Below, in pieces: positions 41,697 through 49,583 of a DNA stretch of 64,000 nt; the first letter of the stretch is position 1, and the number at the start of each line of letters is the position of its first letter. The stretch is from Candidatus Gastranaerophilales bacterium. GTDB taxonomy: Bacteria > Cyanobacteriota > Vampirovibrionia > Gastranaerophilales > Gastranaerophilaceae. The notes beneath the pieces were generated by a model. It had not been told where the DNA came from. It did not search any database and was given only the letters and a program-made list of their open reading frames with translations. The DNA lies in assembly GCA_944325865.1 (NCBI GenBank), contig CALVBS010000006.1, positions 87,791 through 151,790 on the forward strand. Reading direction: 5' to 3'. The translations under genes and the position numbers were made by a program.

Positions 41697-42083
41697 ATGG
41701 CAAGACCAGTAAAAACTAAGAAAAAAGAAAAGAAAAATGTATTGCAGGGAGTTGTACACATTCAATCAACTTTCAACAATACAATAGTAACTTCTACTGA
41801 CACTCAAGGTAATGCTATTGCATGGGCTACCGCAGGTGCCAGCGGATTCAAAGGTGCTAGAAAAGGCACTCCGTTTGCAGCTCAGTCAGCAGCTGAAGCT
41901 GTAGCTAAAAAATCAATCGATCAGGGTATGAAAAAAGTTGAAGTTTATATCAAAGGCCCTGGTTCAGGCAGAGAAACAGCAATCAGAGCAATTCAAGCTG
42001 CAGGATTGGAAATTACGTTAATTAAAGACGTAACACCTATTCCTCACAACGGTTGCCGTCCGCCTAAGAAAAGACGTGTTTAA
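41697..42083 (+). CDS. rpsK: 30S ribosomal protein S11
   Basis: A 128-residue platform protein. It has the conserved [22 protein letters not shown] start and the RPPKKRRV end. It follows rpsM after a 102-bp spacer, longer than usual for this operon. AAAGGA precedes the ATG. Confidence 0.99.
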   Translation: MARPVKTKKKEKKNVLQGVVHIQSTFNNTIVTSTDTQGNAIAWATAGASGFKGARKGTPFAAQSAAEAVAKKSIDQGMKKVEVYIKGPGSGRETAIRAIQAAGLEITLIKDVTPIPHNGCRPPKKRRV

Positions 42084-42206
42084 TTAGAATCAGAGAACCT
42101 GATTTTAGTTAATGTTGAAGAGTTGATGGCTGAATAGTCAGAAAAATTAATAAATTTTAATCGGTTCAACCATTAAACCTTTAACCCGTTCAACTAAAGT
42201 ACAACC

Positions 42207-42252
42207 GCGGGGGCTTGCTGAAAGCCAATAAAGCAAACCATAGATGCCCCGC
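42207..42252 (+). promoter_or_regulatory. stem-loop leader before rpsD
   Basis: GCGGGG(G)C at 42207-42214 pairs with GCCCCGC at 42246-42252; inside, TTGCT (42215-42219) pairs with AGCAA (42232-42236). It ends 25 bp before the S4 start. In other bacteria S4 binds mRNA leaders to control its operon, so this is a candidate S4 site. Confidence 0.55.
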
Positions 42253-42276
42253 ACAACTAAAAGGAGAAATTTTAAA

Positions 42277-42879
42277 ATGGCAAGATATACAGGTCCAAGT
42301 AATAAATTATTCAGAAACAAAAAAGTAAAAGATTTGTCTAACAGAAAATTAACTTCTTCTATGAGACAAACAGCTTCAGGTCAGCACGGTGCAGTAAGAA
42401 AGAAACTTTCAGAATACGCAATCCACTTAGCTGAAAAACAAAAAATCAGATTTACATATATTGTAAGTGAAAAACAGTTTGCTAAATATTATAATGAAGC
42501 TGCAAGAAGAAAAGGCGTTACAGGTACAATTCTTTTACAATTATTGGAATCAAGACTTGATAACATCCTTTACAGAGCAGGTCTCGGTATCACTCGTAAA
42601 CAGTCAAGACAAATCGTAAATCACGGTCATGTTCTTGTAAATGGTAAAAAAGTTGATATTCCTTCATACCTTGTAAAAGCAGGTGATGTTATAACAATTA
42701 AATCAAAGAGTGCAGCATTCTTAAAATCTGTAACTGAAATGATTGATATGGCTTGTGCTCCTGCATGGATGACTATCGATAAAGAAGCATTAAAAATTAC
42801 TTTCGACAGAATTCCGGAAAGAGAAGAATTAGATCCTGAAATTAAAGAACAACTCGTAATTGAATATTACTCTAAATAA
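42277..42879 (+). CDS. rpsD: 30S ribosomal protein S4
   Basis: A 200-residue primary 16S rRNA-binding protein. The true start is MARYTGPSNKLFRNKK at 42277 with AAGGAGA upstream; an in-frame start 33 bp earlier is not conserved. The S4 RNA-binding domain is visible (LESRLDNILYRAGLGITRKQSRQIVNHGHVLVNGKKVDIPS). It has no Cys4 zinc motif at the N-terminus, so it is the C-minus type. Its place between rpsK and rpoA is as in E. coli and unlike most Cyanobacteria. Confidence 0.98.
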   Translation: MARYTGPSNKLFRNKKVKDLSNRKLTSSMRQTASGQHGAVRKKLSEYAIHLAEKQKIRFTYIVSEKQFAKYYNEAARRKGVTGTILLQLLESRLDNILYRAGLGITRKQSRQIVNHGHVLVNGKKVDIPSYLVKAGDVITIKSKSAAFLKSVTEMIDMACAPAWMTIDKEALKITFDRIPEREELDPEIKEQLVIEYYSK

Positions 42880-43039
42880 CGCGAGTGAGCGGAGGGGATA
42901 GCTCAAAACGGTTCCCCGTCTTGTGCGGCGTTGAGAGCGAAGACCCGTTAATCGCAAACGAGCAAGAGGCAGATTTTGATTAATCTAACTCAATCGGAGA
43001 AATCCAAAATAGTTATTTAACAACTAGGAGATTAAAAGA
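42880..43039 (+). promoter_or_regulatory. structured spacer between rpsD and rpoA
   Basis: A 160-bp GC-richer spacer with likely pairing AGGGGA/TCCCC (about 42894-42927). Similar in nature to the spacer at 40985-41222. It may hold a processing site or an internal regulatory element. Confidence 0.45.
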
Positions 43040-44008
43040 ATGGAATTAAAAATTAAATGTGTTAATACGACAACAAGTTCAGATGGTTCACAGTACGGTA
43101 AATTTGTAGTTGAACCTTTAGCAAAAGGTTTCGGTACAACTATCGGTAATTCACTAAGACGTGTTCTTCTGTCAAGCCTTGAAGGAACTGCTGTAACATC
43201 GGCAAGAATTGAAGGTATCACACACGAATACACTGCAATTCCTGGTGTATTGGAAGACGTTATTGACGTTATGTTGAACCTTAAAGGCTTAGTTGTAAAA
43301 ACAGATTCTAAAGAAGCTCAGCACTTGAGAATTGATGTTGACAAGGCAGGTGCTGTTCTTGCAAGTGATATTCAATTACCTGCAGGAGTTAAAGTTGTTA
43401 ACCCTGACTGGTTAATATGTACAGTTGCTGAAGGCGGCAGTTTCCATGCTGATATCATCGTTGAAACAGGCAAAGGATATGTTGCTCACGACGTTCCTAG
43501 AGATTCCAAAAACGTTTCAATCGATGTATTGCCTATTGATGCAACATTTATGCCAATCAAAAGAGTCAGCTACAATGTAGAAAATACACGTGTAGGCGAT
43601 TCTATTGATTTTGATAAATTGACTCTGGAAATCTGGTCAAACGGTTCAATAGAAGTTTCTACAGCATTGAGCCAGGCTTCAAACTTACTTATTGACCACT
43701 TTATGCAGATTGCAGCAATTACCGGCCAACCGGTAGTTACGCCGTCAGCTGTTGTGGAAGAAAGCGTTGAAGATGATTCAAATGTTCCGAGCATGACTAT
43801 CGAAGAATTGGAACTTTCCGTTAGAGCATATAACTGCCTGAAACGTGCAAGCATCAATTCTATGGCAGAATTACTTAAAAAATCAGAACATGACTTATTG
43901 AACATTAAAAACTTCGGTAAGAAATCTTCTGATGAAGTAATCGAAAGACTTCACCACTTCGGCCTGGACCTTGCTCCAAACCCTGAAGTTGAAGAAGAAA
44001 TCGGTTAG
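43040..44008 (+). CDS. rpoA: DNA-directed RNA polymerase subunit alpha
   Basis: A 322-residue alpha subunit. The N-terminal assembly domain has KGFGTTIGNSLRRVLLSSLEG, and the C-terminal domain (about 245-315) has the helix-hairpin-helix region EDDSN..SVRAYNCLKRASINSMAEL and NIKNFGKKSSDEV used to contact UP elements and activators. Length is standard. TAGGAG precedes the ATG. Confidence 0.99.
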   Translation: MELKIKCVNTTTSSDGSQYGKFVVEPLAKGFGTTIGNSLRRVLLSSLEGTAVTSARIEGITHEYTAIPGVLEDVIDVMLNLKGLVVKTDSKEAQHLRIDVDKAGAVLASDIQLPAGVKVVNPDWLICTVAEGGSFHADIIVETGKGYVAHDVPRDSKNVSIDVLPIDATFMPIKRVSYNVENTRVGDSIDFDKLTLEIWSNGSIEVSTALSQASNLLIDHFMQIAAITGQPVVTPSAVVEESVEDDSNVPSMTIEELELSVRAYNCLKRASINSMAELLKKSEHDLLNIKNFGKKSSDEVIERLHHFGLDLAPNPEVEEEIG

Positions 44009-44058
44009 TTAATAAAAAATAAAACTAATAAAAATAATAAATATAAAGGAAAATTAAA

Positions 44059-44487
44059 ATGAGACACCAAACTAAAAAACATACGCTAAGTAAAGCAAAA
44101 GACCAAAGAGACGCACTTTTGCGTTCATTAGCTACTGAACTTTTTGTACACGGTGAAATCAAAACAACAATGGCTCGTGCAAAAGCATTGAGACCATATG
44201 CTGAGGAAATTATCACCCTTGCAAAAAAAGGTGATCTTCATGCAATCCGTCAGGCAGCAAGACATATTTACAATAAAGAAACCGGTAAATATATTGACCT
44301 TGCAACAGGCGAAGTGTTTGAAGCTCCTGTAGCTGATAAAAAATTAGCACGCCAGACTGTATTGAGACAGTTATTTGTTATCATTGGCAAAAAATATTCT
44401 GACCGTAAAGGCGGATATACAAGAATATTTAGACTGCCTCCAAGACGCGGTGATGCTTCTGAAATGGCTTTAATCCAGCTGGTATAA
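44059..44487 (+). CDS. rplQ: 50S ribosomal protein L17
   Basis: A 142-residue protein of the exit-tunnel area. MRHQTKKHTLSKAKDQRDALLRSLATELFVHGEIKTT is diagnostic. There is an extra segment near residues 70-95 (YNKETGKYIDLATGEVFEAPVADKK) compared with the usual 115-125 residues. AAAGGA precedes the ATG. truA begins 4 bp after the stop. Confidence 0.98.
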   Translation: MRHQTKKHTLSKAKDQRDALLRSLATELFVHGEIKTTMARAKALRPYAEEIITLAKKGDLHAIRQAARHIYNKETGKYIDLATGEVFEAPVADKKLARQTVLRQLFVIIGKKYSDRKGGYTRIFRLPPRRGDASEMALIQLV

Positions 44488-44490
44488 GTC

Positions 44491-45261
44491 ATGCGTTATG
44501 CCTTAAAGGTTCAGTATATCGGTAAAAATTATGCCGGAAGCCAGATACAATTCCGAAACGGCGAACAGATAGAAACTCCGACTATACAGGGTGAACTTGA
44601 AAAGGCTATCAGTACTTTGATAGCGGATAAAAATTCCGCAAATAATAAAAGACCGATTAAAACAGTCTTCTCCGGAAGAACCGACAGCGGTGTTAATTCA
44701 TTGGGTCAGGTCGTTCATTTTGATACGGATAAATGTATTGTTGCTTCAAAGTTTATCTATTCGCTGAATGAAATTTTGCCTGATGATATATCAGTTACGG
44801 ATTTGAAAGAAGTTGAACCGAACTTTCATGCTCAAAAATCGGCAAGGCGGCGTCATTACAGATTTGAATTTATTAATCGTAAATGCAAAAATGCTTTTGA
44901 TGGCGACCTGTTGAGAGTTAAGTATGATATTGATATTGAAAGAATGCAAAATTCTTTAAATTATCTGATCGGTGAACATGATTTTTCAAGTTTTAAACGT
45001 TCCGGAACGCTAAACCCGAGCAAAGTCTGTTTTATCGAAAGTGCCGAATGCAGGAGAGTCGGCGACCATGTTGTTATTGATATTATAGGAAACAGATTTC
45101 TCTATAATATGGTCAGAACAATAGTGGGAACCTTACTTGAAATAGAAGGTCACAACCTGCCTTCAAGTCATATGAAAGATGTGCTTGATGCAAAGGACCG
45201 TACTAAAGCCGGTCAGACAGTCAGCCCTTACGGATTGACACTAATAGAAGTACAATATTAA
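44491..45261 (+). CDS. truA: tRNA pseudouridine(38-40) synthase
   Basis: A 256-residue enzyme that makes pseudouridine at positions 38-40 of the tRNA anticodon arm. The catalytic Asp lies in [17 protein letters not shown] (D70 region), and the C-terminal [18 protein letters not shown] motif is present. It lies between rplQ and rplM, which matches Cyanobacteria. It starts 4 bp after rplQ and has no clear ribosome site (GCTGGT only), so coupling is likely. Confidence 0.97.
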   Translation: MRYALKVQYIGKNYAGSQIQFRNGEQIETPTIQGELEKAISTLIADKNSANNKRPIKTVFSGRTDSGVNSLGQVVHFDTDKCIVASKFIYSLNEILPDDISVTDLKEVEPNFHAQKSARRRHYRFEFINRKCKNAFDGDLLRVKYDIDIERMQNSLNYLIGEHDFSSFKRSGTLNPSKVCFIESAECRRVGDHVVIDIIGNRFLYNMVRTIVGTLLEIEGHNLPSSHMKDVLDAKDRTKAGQTVSPYGLTLIEVQY

Positions 45262-45283
45262 AAAACATAAACGGAGACGAATA

Positions 45284-45721
45284 ATGAAAACATATTCAGC
45301 AAAACCTCTGGAAGTTGAACGAAAATGGTATCTGATTGATGCTGAGGGTGAAGTACTCGGCAGACTTGCAGTCAGAATTGCCAATATTTTGAGAGGTAAA
45401 AATAAACCTGAATACACTCCTAACGTTGATACGGGTGATTTCGTAATTGTTATCAACGCAGATAAGGTACGTGTAACTGGAAATAAAGAAACTGATAAGA
45501 TTTACTACCACCACACAGGTTATCCTGGCGGATTGAAATCAGCAAGTTTCAAAGAATTAATGGAAAAAGACGGTACTCTTGCTCTTGAAAAAGCTGTTAA
45601 GGGTATGTTGCAGCACAATACGCTTGGTGCACAACAGTTAACTAAATTGAAAATTTATGCAGGCAGTGAACATCCGCATGCTGCACAAAAACCAATCGTG
45701 TTGGAAAAGGAGGCTAAATAA
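45284..45721 (+). CDS. rplM: 50S ribosomal protein L13
   Basis: A 145-residue early-assembly 50S protein. It has [28 protein letters not shown] and the [31 protein letters not shown] end. Its TAA overlaps the rpsI ATG by one base (TAATG). CGGAGACG precedes the ATG. Confidence 0.99.
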   Translation: MKTYSAKPLEVERKWYLIDAEGEVLGRLAVRIANILRGKNKPEYTPNVDTGDFVIVINADKVRVTGNKETDKIYYHHTGYPGGLKSASFKELMEKDGTLALEKAVKGMLQHNTLGAQQLTKLKIYAGSEHPHAAQKPIVLEKEAK

Positions 45722-46116
45722 TGGCAGATAAAGAAATTATGGCAACTGGCCGCAGAAAAACCTCTATTGCAGTTGTAAAATTAGTAAAAGGCAAAGGCAG
45801 AATCTTTGTTAACGGTAAAACTTTGAAAAACTATATCGGAAACAGACCTGCTGTTGAAATGTTAGTTTATAGACCATTGGTTTTAACTGACAATCAGGAA
45901 AAATATGATGTAAGAGTAAAAGCATTGGGCGGCGGTATCGTTGCACAGTGCGGAGCTATCAGACATGGTATTTCAAGAGCCTTGGTTAAAGCTAACGAAG
46001 AATACAGAAACGTATTAAGACTTGAAGGCCTTTTGACCCGTGACCCTCGCGTTAAAGAACGTAAGAAATACGGTAGAAAAAGAGCAAGAAAACGTTTCCA
46101 ATTCTCAAAACGTTAA
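45721..46116 (+). CDS. rpsI: 30S ribosomal protein S9
   Basis: A 131-residue protein reaching the P-site tRNA with its tail. TGRRKTSIAVVKLVKGKGRIFVNGK and the basic end KKYGRKRARKRFQFSKR are diagnostic. It is the last gene of the run, and a strong terminator follows. AGGAGG in the end of rplM is its ribosome site. Confidence 0.99.
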   Translation: MADKEIMATGRRKTSIAVVKLVKGKGRIFVNGKTLKNYIGNRPAVEMLVYRPLVLTDNQEKYDVRVKALGGGIVAQCGAIRHGISRALVKANEEYRNVLRLEGLLTRDPRVKERKKYGRKRARKRFQFSKR

Positions 46117-46135
46117 TCAAAAATCTTTATATATC

Positions 46136-46165
46136 AAAAGAGTACCTCAAAAGGTACTCTTTTTT
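46136..46165 (+). terminator. terminator of the ribosomal operon
   Basis: AAAAGAGTACCT (46136-46147) pairs perfectly with AGGTACTCTTTT (46152-46163), loop CAAA, followed by more T's. Confidence 0.95.
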
Positions 46166-46226
46166 ATTACTTAGATAACTGGTTAAAGAATAATATTAAT
46201 GTCGTTTTTACGATTCAGTGACTTAA

Positions 46227-46270
46227 CTAAGAAACCGCCAGTGACGTTATTATCAAAGGCGGCTCCTTAG
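46227..46270. repeat. interrupted stem-loop before the HD-GYP-like gene end
   Basis: CTAAG (46227-46231) pairs with CTTAG (46266-46270) and CCGCC (46235-46239) with GGCGG (46258-46262), loop of 18 nt. There is no T-run on minus, so it is at best a weak terminator for the gene at 46290. Confidence 0.5.
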
Positions 46271-46289
46271 TATATATGATCATTGTCGA

Positions 46290-47579
46290 TTATTTTTGTG
46301 TTTCGAAAAGTGCATTAACTACGTCTGTATCCCATTTTTTGCCTGTTTCTTCTTTCATTATAGAAAGAGCTTTTTCTTTTGGCATTGCTTTTCTGTAAGG
46401 TCTGTCTGAAGTCATTGCACTATATGCGTCAGCCACAGCGATTATTCTTGAACCGAGCGGGATAGATTGACCTTTCAGGCCTTCCGGTTCACCGGAACCA
46501 TCAACGCGTTCTTTTTGATAATTTATATAAGGAACAACTTCCGATAAGAAGTTTATGTTCATCAATAAATTTACACCGATATTTGAATGATTTTGAACTT
46601 TCTTTAAATCTTCAGGTGATAGTTTTCCGTTTGTTGCAAAGATTTTTTCAGGCAGCATAATTTTGCCTATGTTTTGCAGCAGTCCGGCATAGTATATTAA
46701 ATCGGTTGTTTTTTCATTTAAGCCCATTGCCTTACAAATTTGTCGTGCAAGATTTGCCGTATTTTGTGAATGGGATACAGTATATTGGCCTTTTGCATCA
46801 ACAGCATGTGCAAGCTGTACAACAAAATTTTGCTGGTAATCGCATAAATCTCCGATTAATGCCGTAATTTCGGCTCGTATATGTTGAAGATCACCGGCAT
46901 TTGAGTGTGTATCAGCCAGAACTTTTGTTGCATAATCTATTTCACCTTGTAATGTCATTGATGTTGCAAACAATGAAGAAATACTTTCTACAAGAGTTAT
47001 ATATTCTTCGGGAATTTCTTTTTCACTTTCTATGGCAATAACCCCTACGTTTCTGGAATTACAATGCATTGAAACAGCTGTAACATTGTCCTTTGTAATT
47101 GTATCCTGTTCATTAAAAGATGCACTGATGATGGAGTTATCGTCAAGGTTGTAACCTTTATGTTTTAAATTTTCAAGAGAACTTCCGACCAGAACAAGGT
47201 CATGTTCTTCTGTATCAACAGCTTTTGCATATTCATATGAGAAATATATATTGCAATTTTCAACTTCAAGCATTTGTTTAATGGAATGTGCAATAGATGT
47301 GTAGATTGCATAATCCTCTTTTGTCTCAAAATTCAATACACAAAGGGTATTGTTCAGTGAATAAATTGAAATAAGTTCATTCAGCTGATTTTTTAAGCTT
47401 TCCTTTTTATCTTTCACGTTAGAACTGATTTTTTTTGCCAGATCTTCTGAAATTAAATGTTCGGAAATAAAATCACCTAAATTTAATGCAAAAATTTCTT
47501 CCAAAGGATCATTATCCAGAAGATACTCTTCTGATTGCCCGAACAGTGAAACACCACTTTTCACATCTTTATCTTTCAT
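46290..47579 (-). CDS. degenerate HD-GYP domain protein with GAF-like region
   Basis: A 429-residue protein. Residues about 60-215 look like a GAF-type sensor. The C-terminal part (250-429) is an HD-GYP domain fold, the type that hydrolyses cyclic di-GMP, but key residues are changed: the HD pair is Q302-N303 (LLQNIGKI), the HHE site is Y354-Q-K-E357, and GYP is G363-E-P. H270, H331 and D384 (VADAYSAM) remain. With several metal ligands gone it is probably inactive and may act as a nucleotide sensor or scaffold. A sigma-28-type promoter lies upstream. No Shine-Dalgarno stronger than AAGGA is seen. Confidence 0.85.
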   Translation of the reverse strand: MKDKDVKSGVSLFGQSEEYLLDNDPLEEIFALNLGDFISEHLISEDLAKKISSNVKDKKESLKNQLNELISIYSLNNTLCVLNFETKEDYAIYTSIAHSIKQMLEVENCNIYFSYEYAKAVDTEEHDLVLVGSSLENLKHKGYNLDDNSIISASFNEQDTITKDNVTAVSMHCNSRNVGVIAIESEKEIPEEYITLVESISSLFATSMTLQGEIDYATKVLADTHSNAGDLQHIRAEITALIGDLCDYQQNFVVQLAHAVDAKGQYTVSHSQNTANLARQICKAMGLNEKTTDLIYYAGLLQNIGKIMLPEKIFATNGKLSPEDLKKVQNHSNIGVNLLMNINFLSEVVPYINYQKERVDGSGEPEGLKGQSIPLGSRIIAVADAYSAMTSDRPYRKAMPKEKALSIMKEETGKKWDTDVVNALFETQK

Positions 47580-47614
47580 TGGTTTTTCCTTCTACTTGCA
47601 TGCCTTTGTTATAA

Positions 47615-47642
47615 TATACGGCACAACTTGAAAAAAACTTTA
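47615..47642 (-). promoter_or_regulatory. sigma-28 (FliA)-type promoter
   Basis: On minus: TAAAGTTT (47642-47635), 12 nt, GCCGTATA (47622-47615), 35 bp before the ATG of the HD-GYP-like gene. Same spacing as the sites at 11429 and 29303. Confidence 0.6.
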
Positions 47643-47716
47643 ATAATTTTTACAAAACTTCATACTTTAGTATGGGATAATTACAACTTTAGTATTGGTT
47701 TTTAGCTGATTTTAAT

Positions 47717-47750
47717 AAAATACCCCTCTCTTTTAAGAGAGGGGTATTTT
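47717..47750. terminator. strong bidirectional terminator
   Basis: AAAATACCCCTCTCTT (47717-47732) pairs perfectly with AAGAGAGGGGTATTTT (47735-47750), loop of 2. It ends the gloA transcript on minus and isolates the HD-GYP-like gene. Confidence 0.92.
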
Positions 47751-47765
47751 CGTTTTATGTCTTAT

Positions 47766-48149
47766 TTACCAGACAACTTTTTCAATCATTTCAATTTCAT
47801 TACCGTCAGGATCTTTTATGAATGCTATTTTAGTTCCTTTACCGTTAAGGTCAAATGGTTCGTATAAGTATTCATAACCCAGGTTGTGAAGTTTTTCAGT
47901 AAATTTTTCCAGAGAATCAACGGAAAATGCGAAATGCCCGAAGGCAGAGCCGTTTGTATATCCTTCTTTAGGTGTTTCGTCATTGTAAGTGAGTTCAATC
48001 TGGCAGGTTCCGTCTTCATCATTAAGAAAATAAAGTTCACAATCATCTAATCTTTTTTTCTTATCCAGTTTCATATTCAGAAGTTCAGTATAGAACTTTA
48101 ACGATGCATCAATGTCTTTTACTCTAATCATTGTGTGTAAAAATTTCAT
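47766..48149 (-). CDS. gloA: VOC-family glyoxalase I-like protein
   Basis: A 127-residue vicinal-oxygen-chelate protein resembling lactoylglutathione lyase, which converts methylglyoxal hemithioacetal. It starts MKFLHTMIRVKDIDASLKFYTELLNM and has the paired beta-alpha-beta-beta-beta units with ligands H5, E (QIELTYN), H (FGHFAFSV) and E (DPDGNEIEMIE). Length is typical. It lies 3 bp after the stop of the upstream gene (48153-49280), with GGAGAG before the ATG. The thiol cofactor used is unknown. Confidence 0.9.
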   Translation of the reverse strand: MKFLHTMIRVKDIDASLKFYTELLNMKLDKKKRLDDCELYFLNDEDGTCQIELTYNDETPKEGYTNGSAFGHFAFSVDSLEKFTEKLHNLGYEYLYEPFDLNGKGTKIAFIKDPDGNEIEMIEKVVW

Positions 48150-48152
48150 ATT

Positions 48153-49280
48153 CTACTCTCCTTGTTTATCTGTATGCGAAACAACGCCGTTTGTGGCATT
48201 GTTATCTATTATCATTGTATTACGAATAATTGTATGTGCCATTAATAAAAGATATGGATTTATCTGATAATTAGATGACATGTTAATTTTTGCTTTAGTC
48301 TGTCCTTCGGATTGCTGCGGATTGGATTCTTTTGTTGTAAACGAGATGTCTGATTGCATAGAATAACTTTTTCCGTCACCGTTAATTCTGTCGAGTAATT
48401 CTTGTTTAGGAAATTTTTTTGAACATTCTATATTTACAACAACTGAGTTTGCAGTTTCAAGAATAATGGTTGCTTTGACCACACCGAAATTAAGTGTTGT
48501 AATAGTTACAATCAGAATACATTCATCATCTTTTTCTTCCTCGGATGAGGATATTTCAATATCAAAATCCGTTCCTTCCTGCAAAGGAAGCCATGGCAGA
48601 TATAAAAGCATCAAAGTTTTTAATGTTTGCTGGGGATTGTCTGCAGAAGCAAACGAAATACAGGCATTGATAAGTTTTGCGGTATCTTTCAACTGACTTA
48701 AATCATTTACTCCCTGTTTTGCGGCTGATGCCATTGTTATTATAAGTTTTGTAATTGCATCTTTCCCGTTCGCCTGAATGAGAGCCGCAATATCAGCCAG
48801 ATTAATCATCCCGCCGGCAGAAATTTGCAGATTTTTTAAAGCCGATTGAAGCTGTGTATTCATCATCTGAGATTTCAATACTGTTTGTATTTCGGCAGTT
48901 GATAACCCCTGAAGCTGTGCAAGAATTTGAGCTTGGGTTTGTGATAACATATTTCTTTGAGCCATCTGACCGTTAAGAAGTCTGTTCAGCTGCATCTGTG
49001 TAATATTCTTTTGTACCATGTAGATAAATTCATTCATATTACGCGGGAGTTTCATCAAATCTTTAACATAAACGGACATATCGCTGCCGCCAAGATTACC
49101 CATTTGCGGAGTCGGGGTCTGTGCAGTTGCAGAAGTTTTAGGCGTATTTTGTGCAGCAGCTTCCTTCGGCGTAAAGGGTTGGGCAGCTTGATTAACATGA
49201 GCATTGTTAATATTACCGTTATTTTTCACACGGTAGGCTCCGAATTTAGAAATCAAATTGCTGAGATTGAATTCATCCAC
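48153..49280 (-). CDS. unknown protein, weak FliK-like C-terminal region
   Basis: A 375-residue protein starting at GTG (MDEFNLSNLISKFGAYRVK). The first 70 residues are Gln/Pro/Thr/Ala-rich and disordered. Residues about 80-165 are Gln/Met/Leu-rich helices (QMQLNRLLNGQMAQRN, LSQTQAQILAQLQGLS). Residues about 230-310 form a beta-rich region (ILIVTITTLNFGVVKATIILE..SVVVNIECSKK) that recalls the FliK hook-length domain, where the core L-x-P-x-x-L-G motif would be; here only a loose match is seen. A TATAAT is 3 bp upstream of GTG, too close for a normal promoter, so the start is uncertain. Co-directional with gloA. Confidence 0.55.
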   Translation of the reverse strand: MDEFNLSNLISKFGAYRVKNNGNINNAHVNQAAQPFTPKEAAAQNTPKTSATAQTPTPQMGNLGGSDMSVYVKDLMKLPRNMNEFIYMVQKNITQMQLNRLLNGQMAQRNMLSQTQAQILAQLQGLSTAEIQTVLKSQMMNTQLQSALKNLQISAGGMINLADIAALIQANGKDAITKLIITMASAAKQGVNDLSQLKDTAKLINACISFASADNPQQTLKTLMLLYLPWLPLQEGTDFDIEISSSEEEKDDECILIVTITTLNFGVVKATIILETANSVVVNIECSKKFPKQELLDRINGDGKSYSMQSDISFTTKESNPQQSEGQTKAKINMSSNYQINPYLLLMAHTIIRNTMIIDNNATNGVVSHTDKQGE

Positions 49281-49317
49281 GTAATTATATTAAATGATTT
49301 TTTAACTAAAGTCCAGT

Positions 49318-49428
49318 TTAGTAGTCAATTTTACCTTCTGCGATTACCTTTGCCGTGCAGGTTGTTCCGCTGAATGGGGCTGTACTCTGTGGATTACAAT
49401 AATAATTACTGCAGCTGAATTGACAAGA
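49318..49428 (-). pseudogene. prepilin-like gene remnant (3' end only)
   Basis: On minus, 36 codons read SCQFSCSNYYCNPQSTAP, then FSGTTCTAKVIAEGKIDY and TAA. The Cys-rich end with CTAKVIAEGKIDY is a type seen at the ends of prepilin-like proteins of this group. Two stop codons lie just upstream in frame, and no prepilin start exists nearby, so only the 3' end remains. It points away from the HTH remnant at 49436-49579. Confidence 0.5.
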
Positions 49429-49435
49429 TTATTAA

Positions 49436-49579
49436 ACCTTGCAGTGGATAAAAATTACGGTTGACGGAATTTCTCATAAAATGAGAAAAGGAACCCTTAG
49501 ATTTGATGAAGTTGAGTTGTTTGCCAATACACTCGGGTATGGAATTGAATTAAAAAAAATGGAAGAAGATAAATTTTAA
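49436..49579 (+). pseudogene. small HTH-type regulator remnant (3' end only)
   Basis: On plus, 47 codons end at TAA 49577-49579 and read LQWIKITVDGISHKMRKG, then TLRFDEVELFANTLGYGIEL. The GIS.KM.KGTLRFDEVE..A..LGY pattern is like the second half of small Cro-type DNA-binding proteins. A TAA at 49433 precedes it, and the first half with the start is missing. With the prepilin remnant beside it in divergent orientation it looks like a deleted regulator/prepilin cassette. Confidence 0.45.
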
Positions 49580-49583
49580 CAAA

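Noticed and set aside
49327..49462. Plus-strand frame through 49327-49462 (FTFCDYLCRAGCSAEWG...)
   Set aside because: This is the antisense of the prepilin remnant; the minus-strand reading ends in the familiar CTAKVIAEGKIDY, so the plus reading is spurious.
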